Virus record (IMG/VR): IMGVR_UViG_3300010155_000137
Coordinates: 1-20,417 of that record
DNA: 20,417 bases
Reading direction: 5' to 3' (one strand)
Source of the DNA: a virus
Made by a program: the position numbers and the translations under genes. This document shows, piece after piece, positions 6,297 to 12,852 of the stretch. Numbering within the stretch: the stretch's first letter is position 1; each line of letters begins with the position of its first letter. Under the pieces are notes generated by a model. It was not told the origin of the DNA and searched no databases. It worked only from the letters and a program-made list of their open reading frames with translations.

Positions 6297-6309
6297 GTTA
6301 ACTGTTAAC
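6297..6309. promoter_or_regulatory. Candidate operator, paired GTTAAC palindromes
   Basis: Two GTTAAC palindromes separated by one base form a 13-base near-perfect dyad at about +12 to +24 of the transcript expected from P2. A third GTTAAC lies at 6368-6373, about 12 bases upstream of the -35 box. Repressor sites often sit in such positions. No repressor gene was identified in the window, so the operator role is inferred. Confidence 0.4.
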
Positions 6310-6327
6310 GTCTTACTAATTGTTTCG

Positions 6328-6356
6328 ATTGTACCACACTTTTTACTGCTTGTCAA
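6328..6356 (-). promoter_or_regulatory. Strong sigma70 promoter P2, leftward
   Basis: Read leftward, a perfect -35 box TTGACA (6351-6356) and a -10 box TACAAT (6328-6333) are separated by exactly 17 bases. Transcription would start near 6321, about 30 bases before the membrane miniprotein gene. This matches host housekeeping promoters and should drive the early operon soon after infection. Confidence 0.85.
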
Positions 6357-6399
6357 CCCTTTAAGAAGTTAACCTTTCTTACAGAGAAAATGCCTCTCT

Positions 6400-6515
6400 A
6401 ACCTCTGTCGTTCTCCCGGATAGGGCCGTAATCTGTAGGCCGTTTGCCGTCGGTTGAGGACAGCACTGCCCTCCCAACAGCTACGCTTCGCACGGTCGGA
6501 CAGCCACAGAAGGTT
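6400..6515 (-). other. GC-rich foldable island, candidate non-coding RNA or DNA element
   Basis: This 116-base stretch is clearly more GC-rich than its surroundings and lies between the terminator and P2. Its ends pair: the leftward RNA has AACCU-U-CUGU at 6506-6515 and ACAGAGGUU at 6400-6408, a 9-bp stem with one bulge. Inside, 6453-6478 forms a hairpin (GUUG, bulged GG, AGGGCA, loop GUGC, UGUCCU, CAAC). A G-U pair in that hairpin favours the leftward strand. A 40-codon leftward frame (6398-6520) overlaps it, but it has no ribosome site. No family is recognised. Confidence 0.4.
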
Positions 6516-6531
6516 ATCATGAAAACGAACC

Positions 6532-6567
6532 AAAAAGGGGGGAGAGCCAGCCGAAGCTGACCCTCCC
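6532..6567 (-). terminator. Rho-independent terminator with UUCG loop
   Basis: Just after the stop of the 226-aa gene, the leftward RNA forms a 12-bp stem, GGGAGGGUCAGC with GCUGGCUCUCCC (two G-U pairs), closed by the very stable UUCG tetraloop and followed by CCC and five U residues. It should end the transcript from P1 and isolate it from the P2 operon. Confidence 0.88.
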
Positions 6568-6573
6568 AGTTAT

Positions 6574-7254
6574 TTAGAAGGAGTTCTGCAAAGCCGTGAG
6601 ATCCAGCAACCCTGCATCATAGGCTTCCTTAGTCAAGGCTCGATTACCCTTGAGCTTGCCTGTTACTGTCTTAACACGGTCTGCTCTGAGTCCTTTGAAC
6701 GCTGATTTGACTGCTTTCTGTAGCATTTCAGGGAGATCCTCTGGAAATTCAGAACCTATTAGAGCGGTTGGACTGGTCATCCAGTCATTGATTGTAGTGC
6801 AGAGATCAACCTCATACTTACGCCAACTAATAACCTGTGCGTCATGCTCGAGTTTCTGCACCTCCAACTCCGGTGGTGTCAGTAACTCTAACACCTCATC
6901 TGATGGCTTGTATGGTTCACACATGAAGTCGATAGAATCCTGTAATGTATTCGTATCGTATATGTTAGCTGCCATAGTTTCCAACATAACAGCCGCATAA
7001 CCCTTAGCTTTAGCTAGGTAATCAGTTTGTACGTATGAACCTGTTTCTTGTGTAGCCTCGTACCGCTCCCTAGCTTCACGTTCGTAATCCAACTCATTAC
7101 GTGTATCGATAGTTGGCTTCTCTGGCTCCTTGTGTTGGAAGATGTAATGTAGCCGCAGATTAACTAAAGACTTGCACCTACTTGATGATCGCGTTGAGCG
7201 AACTAGGTTAGGATAGTCCTGATACAGGCTGATGATTTGATTTAACTGTTTCAT
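6574..7254 (-). CDS. Hypothetical early protein, 226 aa
   Basis: The ATG at 7254 has AGGAGC about 8 bases upstream. The protein is soluble and mainly helical: a basic start (LYQDYPNLVRSTRSSSRCKS), a very charged middle (NELDYEREARERYEATQE), and a C-terminus with LQKAVKSAFKGLRADRVK and KLKGNRALTKEAYDAG. No catalytic or DNA-binding motif is clear. It is the second and last gene of the short P1 transcription unit, ending 6 bases before the terminator stem. Being among the first genes expressed from a host-type promoter, it may act in host takeover or regulation, which is inference from position. Confidence 0.75.
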   Translation of the reverse strand: MKQLNQIISLYQDYPNLVRSTRSSSRCKSLVNLRLHYIFQHKEPEKPTIDTRNELDYEREARERYEATQETGSYVQTDYLAKAKGYAAVMLETMAANIYDTNTLQDSIDFMCEPYKPSDEVLELLTPPELEVQKLEHDAQVISWRKYEVDLCTTINDWMTSPTALIGSEFPEDLPEMLQKAVKSAFKGLRADRVKTVTGKLKGNRALTKEAYDAGLLDLTALQNSF

Positions 7255-7290
7255 GTGTTACTGCTCCTATATATATGAATGTTGTACATG

Positions 7291-7306
7291 ACCGTTTCGC
7301 AACGGT
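7291..7306 (-). other. GNRA-type hairpin between two early genes
   Basis: In the leftward transcript ACCGUU pairs with AACGGU around a GCGA loop, a perfect 6-bp stem in the 84-base spacer between the 94-aa and 226-aa genes. No U tract follows, so it is not a terminator. It may be an RNA processing or stability element. Confidence 0.4.
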
Positions 7307-7338
7307 TTCGTCCAATTCAGGACTCATCAGATGTACTC

Positions 7339-7623
7339 TTAATCGAATCGTTTGTTATCGAAGTCCCGTTCCAGTTCGTCCAACGTATCCATCTGGTACT
7401 CATCATCATCATCTTCGTGAATGTTAATAAATATATCGCTATCCAATATACTTCTCATATCCTCAATGGTCGAATACTGACGCATCGCACCCTCAACCTT
7501 CTCCAACTCTTTAATAGCCATGTGGAGTGCTGTACCAATAATGATACGTCCTCTCATGGATGATATTAACCGCTCAACATCTACCGTGGTAATCGTTCCG
7601 TCTCTTTTGTAGTATGTAGTCAT
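7339..7623 (-). CDS. Hypothetical acidic early protein, 94 aa
   Basis: The product starts MTTYYKRDGTITTVDVERL, continues with a helical part (GTALHMAIKELEKVEGAM) and ends in an acidic stretch (IHEDDDDEYQMDTLDELERD). I chose the ATG at 7623 because TTGGAG lies about 11 bases upstream and because the P1 start point is near 7666. An in-frame TTG at 7701 lies in the -35 box and cannot be on that transcript. An ATG at 7674 overlaps the -10 box and is equally unsuitable. It is the first gene of the early unit. Strong acidity is common in phage inhibitors of host proteins, but function is unknown. Confidence 0.75.
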   Translation of the reverse strand: MTTYYKRDGTITTVDVERLISSMRGRIIIGTALHMAIKELEKVEGAMRQYSTIEDMRSILDSDIFINIHEDDDDEYQMDTLDELERDFDNKRFD

Positions 7624-7672
7624 CTGTGCTGTTCTCCAATATAGGTTTATACGAACATCTTCTGCAGTGGGC

Positions 7673-7701
7673 ATTTTATGCCGAGGAGCGCAGGAAGTCA
7701 A
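7673..7701 (-). promoter_or_regulatory. Strong sigma70 promoter P1, leftward
   Basis: Read leftward, TTGACT (7696-7701) and TAAAAT (7673-7678) are separated by 17 bases, each one base from consensus. The start point would be near 7666, giving a leader of about 43 bases before the ATG at 7623. It drives the 94-aa and 226-aa genes up to the terminator at 6532-6567. Confidence 0.8.
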
Positions 7702-8230
7702 GAGAAGACGTTGATGTGTTTATCTCTTTACTTTTGAGCACCGCAGGTACACTTACAGCCCGCCAAGATGTGAGTCGTGCAGGGACGCGGAACCGGTATG
7801 GTCTGGCGCTATAGATCATCAAAGCCGCTGGGAACGAAGACAGTCGTATCGGTACCCCTGAGTACTACGTCCCTATAGAGAGACACTATCCTTTCTCTTC
7901 TATTTCTTTTCTATGTTCCAGTTGTATGGCTAATAAGATATCCATAGTCACGCACACACACGACAGTTCAAACCAACCCAGTTCCCAAACCATGGTGCTG
8001 TTCGGATCCGCGGGGATGAGCGCAAGCGATTCGCCGCCCTCTGTTACGAGCGTAGCGAGAAGACAAGCAGTGCCGGGGCCAGAGCCTACAGCTATGCTCT
8101 TGTTCGTCCCTCACAAGGCTATATTGCTGCGCGGAGGGTACCCCCTAGGCACCCCCCTTGCTGTTGAAGTATATATAAATATCCATCCCATACAGCGAAG
8201 GGTAAATATCACTAACATAAGCATTTAATT
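7702..8230. other. GC-rich divergent control region without a convincing gene
   Basis: This 529-base stretch separates leftward early from rightward virion genes. It is distinctly GC-rich between about 7740 and 8160. Foldable elements include CUUGU/ACAAG (8099-8103 with 8113-8117), a 9-bp wobble-containing stem on the plus strand (7994-8002 with 8066-8074), and GGGUGCC with GGUACCC on the minus strand (about 8137-8155). Leftward there is a frame from about 8224 to 7886 broken by one TGA at 8111-8113, then small frames at 7809-7886 and 7676-7819. A rightward 100-codon frame (7926-8228) lacks a ribosome site. I see no clear late promoter except the weak element at 7861-7883. It may be a regulatory RNA locus, an origin or a decayed gene. 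Confidence 0.5.
7861..7883. promoter_or_regulatory. Weak candidate T7-class promoter core
   Basis: Rightward, TCCCTATAGAGAGA matches the T7 core TCACTATAGGGAGA at 12 of 14 positions. Because CTATAG is palindromic, the leftward reading CTCTATAGGGA also resembles it. The upstream recognition half does not match T7, which is expected for a different phage polymerase. No phage RNA polymerase gene is in the window and I found no second copy, so this is tentative. Confidence 0.25.
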
Positions 8231-8437
8231 ATGAAACATCTAGAAGAGAATAGTACAACTTATTGGAAGCATTTAGGGTTCGCCTTGATGTTATCCTTTA
8301 GGTTATTGATATTGTCTATAGCAGGAGTTATTCATGCTATTATTCCATTAGTCTTCCAGAATACTGTAACCAGTGGAGTAAAGGACTTAGATAATCTTCT
8401 TGAAGAGGATATAGGTAATTATGGTGGTACTAAGTAG
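8231..8437 (+). CDS. DUF6356-like membrane protein, 68 aa
   Basis: The product has the layout MKHLEENSTTYWKHLGFAL, then a long hydrophobic segment (about residues 16-42, with Arg24 and His35 inside: GVIHAIIPLVFQ) and a soluble acidic tail (VKDLDNLLEEDIGN). This matches my memory of DUF6356, short proteins with a YW-x-HL start and an H-x-I-x-P motif found in marine phages and bacteria. The family has no known function. It is the first gene of the rightward arm. No ribosome site is visible before the ATG at 8231, which is unusual. Its TAG overlaps the GTG start of the next gene. Family call from motif memory only. Confidence 0.7.
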   Translation: MKHLEENSTTYWKHLGFALMLSFRLLILSIAGVIHAIIPLVFQNTVTSGVKDLDNLLEEDIGNYGGTK

Positions 8438-11055
8438 TGGCTGATTATAGGGATGATCCAAGGTGGAAGGAGTATGGATTTGGAAGGGATATGTTCCCCG
8501 GAGGTGGTACTACACCTGTAGCTTCTTCTGAGTACATGACTGCTGATGCTGGTGATGCTCTCAGGAGGGCATGGGGTTGGATAAAGGAAAAAGGCAGATC
8601 AGAGACAACCGGTCCTGAAGCAATGGGATTAGGCATCCCTGATTACACTCCAGAAAAGGGTGAGTTATATAAATACCTTGACTCATCTAGGGAAGATGCG
8701 GAGAGGAAAGCACTTGAAGAGAGGGATCGTCTTCTTAGGGAGACTGAAGAGTACGATAAGACATTCAAGAAGATTAGTGGTGAGTATGACGAATATGGCA
8801 AAACAGAACGATCCGGTGATATTACTAAGGAGGCAGAGGTTAGAAGGGCGTGGGAAGACTGGGCTGATTACGGCTCTCCTACGGACGGCGACAGCGATAC
8901 TATAGTGGTTGATCCTACTACGGGTGTTGATATACTTTATGATGGCGCAACCCCGATCTTAGATATAATTGGTTCTGGAACTTCTGGTTCAAAGATGTCA
9001 TTAGAGACTCCGTTAGAAGCTATACCAGAAGTAGATACATTTAAAGAGTTATCCAGTACACCAAAGACTTCTCGTGTATTGTACTCTCCATTCGCTGGAG
9101 ATGTTCCACCACCAGAACCATTCAAAACTGAAGGGTTCACGGAGTATTTTGACAGAATTCGTCCCGGTAGACGAGATAAAATAGCTGAGAGCGGGACTAA
9201 ATATATTTTTGGAAAGGAAGAAGTCGGTAGTTACCCGGGTGCGGGTTGGAATGTCTACGAGTCACCGGGATTTGGTGGCGAAGAAGGAAGATCAATCCCG
9301 TATGAGACTTATGATAGTTATGGTAGACCGTTTGTCATGGGGATGGATGGTCGTTGGCAGCATAAAGAATTGGCTCCCCTTCTTTGGGATTCTGCGGAAA
9401 GGCAACACAATGCAAGCATGAAGGCGCAGACCGATAAGAGGAATGCTCAAATTGCTGCTTATTGGGAAAAAGTAGATGAACATACAAAGTTCGTAGAAGA
9501 CTATATAAAGTCTAGTGGAATAACGGCGGAAGAGTATTCTAAACGCAGTACAGCAGCTACACCACTCAAATCAGAATATGTAAAGGAGCATCCTGATTAC
9601 GAAGAGTTAGTACGAGAAGCAGTACCAACACTAGATGAAAGACTAGATGTACCTGATATTAGAACATATACACCGGCTGCTGGAGAAGAAGTTGATTCTT
9701 CATTATTAGACTCTATTCTACCTACTGCATCTGCTGCAGGAGCGCCGAGCGCTGAATCGCCTCCTATTAGCATGGCTGATCGACTAAAGTCGATTGAGTC
9801 TGGTACAGATCCAACCATTGCTGGGATGAAAGAAGGTGGTTGGGGTGTGGATGGACTAGCTGCGCTTGGTGCGATTCCGGGTGGTGCTATCCTTGGGGGA
9901 ACTCTTGGCGCAGTAGGCGGGATGCTCGCAAGAGGGACAGGGATTCACAAAGCTCTTACTGGTTCAAGAATTCCGGGAACAGCAGGTACAGTGGATGAAT
10001 ACGCCAGAGCAAAGGCGGCAACAGCGGCTGGAGATGATGCACGTCTAGCTGCTGGAGAGTTTGCTTTCCCTGTAGGGGAAAGAGGACCAATATCCATTTT
10101 AGCTGATGTACCTATATTGGGGCCAGCTTCAAAGCGGGTTAAAGAGGTTTTAACAAGGGATGTTGATGTACTGTCTTCGACAGGGATGTTAACGGATGCA
10201 GGAAAGATTTCAAGCACAGCCGAAAGAGAGCTTCTCTCTAAAGTAGCAAGAGAAGTATATGGTGAGTCTACATTAGCTACTAGAGCAGCGGTAAAGAAGA
10301 GGTTAGCAGACGAATTGCCAGACCATGACCTTGGTGGTTGGTTGCCAAAGATAGCAGGAACAGTAGCTAGTAAAGCTACGGATTACCTCTCAGCTATGAC
10401 GAAGGCTGCTATTGCTGGAAAAGCACCAACAGAATACGCAAGAACGGTTCCGAAATCTACTTTAGATGACTTTGTAGGTCCGGGTAAGTTAAAAGCCGGG
10501 GAAGAAATGGTAGGGTCCGGCGTTGATGCGGCATTTAGAAGGGGGATGGCTGACGTTGCTGAAGATATGTACGGAAAAATGTCAACATCTGCACTAAAGG
10601 GTGGTGGTATAGGAGCTATTGGTATGGGTAGAGTGGGTGCAGCACTCGATGCGAAAGCTGCAGGAACTCCGTATACCGACCCCTACCTCAGCATGATTGA
10701 CCCTACATTTGCACCAGATGCCAGCATTCATTATACTGATCCACTAAAGCACTATGATACTGAAACTGTATCGGGTCATTTACCATTAAGCCTTACTACT
10801 CCTTTTACGACTGCAGTAGAGGGTTGGGAACACGCTGCTGAGTTTGCTCCACCAGAATGGAGTGACCCAGCTATGCCTCCTCCAAGTGATTACTCTTATT
10901 CGGGATTTATTCCCTCATCTCCTTTTGGTACAGCTCCTTATAGTCCTCCCGGCTATAGCCCAATAACAGGAACATTTTATCCCACGGCTGCAGAGATCAT
11001 AGCTGCCGGTGGTGGGGAGTTATTTACCGAACCTTCACCTCTGATGATTCCATGA
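8437..11055 (+). CDS. Large putative virion protein, 872 aa
   Basis: The start is a GTG at 8437, overlapping the previous stop (TAGTG), with GGTGG about 9 bases upstream. The N-terminal third is charged and partly helical (SREDAERKALEERDRLLRE). Residues about 468-501 form a Gly/Ala-rich hydrophobic stretch (WGVDGLAALGAIPGGAILGG, then TLGAVGGMLARG) like a glycine-zipper membrane segment. Next is an Ala/Lys-rich helical part, and the end is rich in Pro, Tyr and Ser (SGFIPSSPFGTAPYSPPGYS). Size and mixed domains suit an internal or ejected virion protein that could enter the host envelope, but position before terminase is unusual for this. It is co-transcribed with terminase through an ATGA overlap. 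No enzyme motif seen. Confidence 0.7.
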   Translation: MADYRDDPRWKEYGFGRDMFPGGGTTPVASSEYMTADAGDALRRAWGWIKEKGRSETTGPEAMGLGIPDYTPEKGELYKYLDSSREDAERKALEERDRLLRETEEYDKTFKKISGEYDEYGKTERSGDITKEAEVRRAWEDWADYGSPTDGDSDTIVVDPTTGVDILYDGATPILDIIGSGTSGSKMSLETPLEAIPEVDTFKELSSTPKTSRVLYSPFAGDVPPPEPFKTEGFTEYFDRIRPGRRDKIAESGTKYIFGKEEVGSYPGAGWNVYESPGFGGEEGRSIPYETYDSYGRPFVMGMDGRWQHKELAPLLWDSAERQHNASMKAQTDKRNAQIAAYWEKVDEHTKFVEDYIKSSGITAEEYSKRSTAATPLKSEYVKEHPDYEELVREAVPTLDERLDVPDIRTYTPAAGEEVDSSLLDSILPTASAAGAPSAESPPISMADRLKSIESGTDPTIAGMKEGGWGVDGLAALGAIPGGAILGGTLGAVGGMLARGTGIHKALTGSRIPGTAGTVDEYARAKAATAAGDDARLAAGEFAFPVGERGPISILADVPILGPASKRVKEVLTRDVDVLSSTGMLTDAGKISSTAERELLSKVAREVYGESTLATRAAVKKRLADELPDHDLGGWLPKIAGTVASKATDYLSAMTKAAIAGKAPTEYARTVPKSTLDDFVGPGKLKAGEEMVGSGVDAAFRRGMADVAEDMYGKMSTSALKGGGIGAIGMGRVGAALDAKAAGTPYTDPYLSMIDPTFAPDASIHYTDPLKHYDTETVSGHLPLSLTTPFTTAVEGWEHAAEFAPPEWSDPAMPPPSDYSYSGFIPSSPFGTAPYSPPGYSPITGTFYPTAAEIIAAGGGELFTEPSPLMIP

Positions 11056-11417
11056 CAGATAAACAAGACCAATTCATAGAGAACTATGTACTTACCGGGA
11101 ATGCCACGAAGTCTGCTATTGCTAGTGGATACTCCGAAAGGACTGCAAAGGTTAAGGGTTCTCAACTTAAAGCGCAACTACGAAATGAAATACTTGAAGC
11201 GACTCAGAAAGTGTTGGCAGATAAAATCCCGGAGGGACTTAACTGGCTCACAGAACTCGCAAGAGAAGCAGAGAGCGAGTCTGTTCGACTCGGGGCTATC
11301 AAGGATCTACTTGATAGGGCTGGCCTTAAACCAATCGAAAGAATTGAAACCACAACTGTTGAACAGATGTCAGACGAGGAAATCAGAAAAGAAATAGATG
11401 CTCTCACAAGACATTAA
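11052..11417 (+). CDS. terS: Terminase small subunit
   Basis: The protein begins MTDKQDQFIENYVLTGN followed by NATKSAIASGYSERTAK, the helix-turn-helix pattern of the Terminase_2 family, which binds the packaging site on phage DNA. A helical middle (LNWLTELAREAESESVRLGA, then IKDLLDRAGLKP) would form the oligomer core. The end (MSDEEIRKEIDAL) is acidic and probably contacts the large subunit. At 121 aa it is on the short side of normal. The ATG overlaps the preceding TGA as ATGA, and its last 20 bases overlap the large subunit gene, as is usual for a terminase pair. Confidence 0.88.
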   Translation: MTDKQDQFIENYVLTGNATKSAIASGYSERTAKVKGSQLKAQLRNEILEATQKVLADKIPEGLNWLTELAREAESESVRLGAIKDLLDRAGLKPIERIETTTVEQMSDEEIRKEIDALTRH

Positions 11418-12852
11418 CCGAAAGTTAGAGCTTCTTAGAGAACAGAAAAAAAGAATACGCTTTAACAGGATAGATCAATACGATCCTTATCCTTACCAGC
11501 AGAAGTTTCACGATACAAGCAAGGATAGCAACCAACGCTTGTTAATGGCTGCGAACCGTATAGGGAAATCATACTGTGGTGCAGCAGAGATGTCTTTCCA
11601 TCTGCGAGGGATATACCCTGAGTGGTGGAAGGGTAGGAGATACGACCAACCTATCACAGCATGGGCTGGTGGCGTATCTAACGAGACTACGCGAGATATA
11701 GTACAAGCAGAGTTATTGGGTTCCCCTGACGATCCTGACGCGTTTGGTTCCGGTGCGATTCCCAAGAATTATATAATAAAGACGGAAAGAAAGCCGGGTG
11801 TACCAAATGCTAAAAGTGTCGCGCTAATACGACATGTCAGCGGTGGGAACTCTTCTTTACATTTCAAAGCCTATGAGATGGGTCAAGAGAAGTGGCAGGG
11901 CCGATCTGTAGACGTTGTTTGGTTGGATGAAGAACCGGGTAGAGACATCTACTCACAAGCGGTCACTAGAACGCTAGACAGGCGCGGTATGGTCTATATG
12001 ACCTTTACCCCTGAGGCGGGTATGACTGAGACCGTAGCGGCCTTTATGAACCGTATACAGAGCGGACAGAGCCTAGTCAATGCGACATGGGATGATGCGT
12101 CTGAGAAGATCAAGTCTTTGAAGGGGCAGAAAGGGCATCTATCTGAAGCCGTTATGGAGCAGATCCTATCTGCATACTCTCCACATGAGAGAGAAATGCG
12201 TAGATATGGCAGGCCATCTATAGGTTCAGGGCTGATATTCCCTGTTGATGAGAGTAAAATCATTATTGATCCGATTGAGATTAAGGAACATTGGCCTAGA
12301 ATAGCAGCAATCGACTTTGGTTGGGATCATCCTACAGCGGTAGTGTGGTGTGCTGTTGATAGAGATGAGGATGTATTTTATGTATACGATTGTCACAGAG
12401 AGTCTAAAGCCTCTCCAGCGGTACACGCACAGACTATACGATCTAGACCTCATTTTATCCCCATTGCTTATCCCCATGATGGCAATAGACGAGATTCTAT
12501 GGGTAATCCCGGTCTGGCTGAGCAGTACCGTAACTTAGGTTGTAACTTTTTACTAGAGCATTTCTCCAATCCTCCAGCATTGGGAAATAACAAAGGGTCT
12601 AACTCCATAGAAGAAGGACTAATGGCAATGCTGCAGTCGATGGAGGTTAGCAATTTTAAGGTATTTTCTACATTAAGTAGCTGGTTTGAAGAGTTTAGAA
12701 TGTATCACAGAAAGGGAGGAAAGGTAGTCCCGTTCCGCGATGATTTAATGAGCGCAACGAGGTACGCCTTCCAATCTCAACGATTCGCAGTTTCAGGTAA
12801 AGACCCTGCGTGGACACAGGATATAGTATACAAGAATTATGGCATCATCTAA
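11398..12852 (+). CDS. terL: Terminase large subunit (ATPase and nuclease)
   Basis: This is the DNA packaging motor. The Walker A motif is AANRIGKS (residues 51-58) and the Walker B is VVWLDEE (Asp177, Glu178, Glu179). The nuclease domain shows IAAIDFGWDH with Asp306, YPHDG with Asp361, and FRDDLMSATRYA with Asp448/Asp449, the expected acidic metal-binding triad of the RNase H-like fold. At 484 aa it is a usual length, and the motif style resembles P22-type and related headful enzymes. The ATG at 11398 overlaps the small subunit end by 20 bases. The portal gene begins 14 bases before its stop. Both domains look intact. Confidence 0.93.
   Translation: MLSQDINRKLELLREQKKRIRFNRIDQYDPYPYQQKFHDTSKDSNQRLLMAANRIGKSYCGAAEMSFHLRGIYPEWWKGRRYDQPITAWAGGVSNETTRDIVQAELLGSPDDPDAFGSGAIPKNYIIKTERKPGVPNAKSVALIRHVSGGNSSLHFKAYEMGQEKWQGRSVDVVWLDEEPGRDIYSQAVTRTLDRRGMVYMTFTPEAGMTETVAAFMNRIQSGQSLVNATWDDASEKIKSLKGQKGHLSEAVMEQILSAYSPHEREMRRYGRPSIGSGLIFPVDESKIIIDPIEIKEHWPRIAAIDFGWDHPTAVVWCAVDRDEDVFYVYDCHRESKASPAVHAQTIRSRPHFIPIAYPHDGNRRDSMGNPGLAEQYRNLGCNFLLEHFSNPPALGNNKGSNSIEEGLMAMLQSMEVSNFKVFSTLSSWFEEFRMYHRKGGKVVPFRDDLMSATRYAFQSQRFAVSGKDPAWTQDIVYKNYGII

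Noticed and set aside
5993-6372. Rightward frames of about 60 codons opposite the early miniproteins
   Set aside because: No ribosome sites; they mirror the leftward genes and promoter P2.
6398-6520. Leftward 40-codon frame over the GC-rich island
   Set aside because: It begins just past a strong terminator with no ribosome site; RNA or DNA structure explains the composition at least as well.
7220-7320. Leftward 39-codon frame in the spacer before the 226-aa gene
   Set aside because: No clear ribosome site and a long overlap with the 226-aa gene; the spacer hairpin explains the repeated bases.
7624-7701. Longer start for the 94-aa early gene
   Set aside because: The extra codons overlap the -35 and -10 boxes of P1 and could not be on its transcript.
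7740-8160. tRNA-like T-loop sequence TTCAAAC near 7967
   Set aside because: The flanking bases do not form a T stem, and no cloverleaf could be drawn.
7926-8228. Rightward 100-codon frame in the divergent region
   Set aside because: No ribosome site before its ATG, and long chance frames are expected in GC-rich DNA; the opposite strand is just as open.
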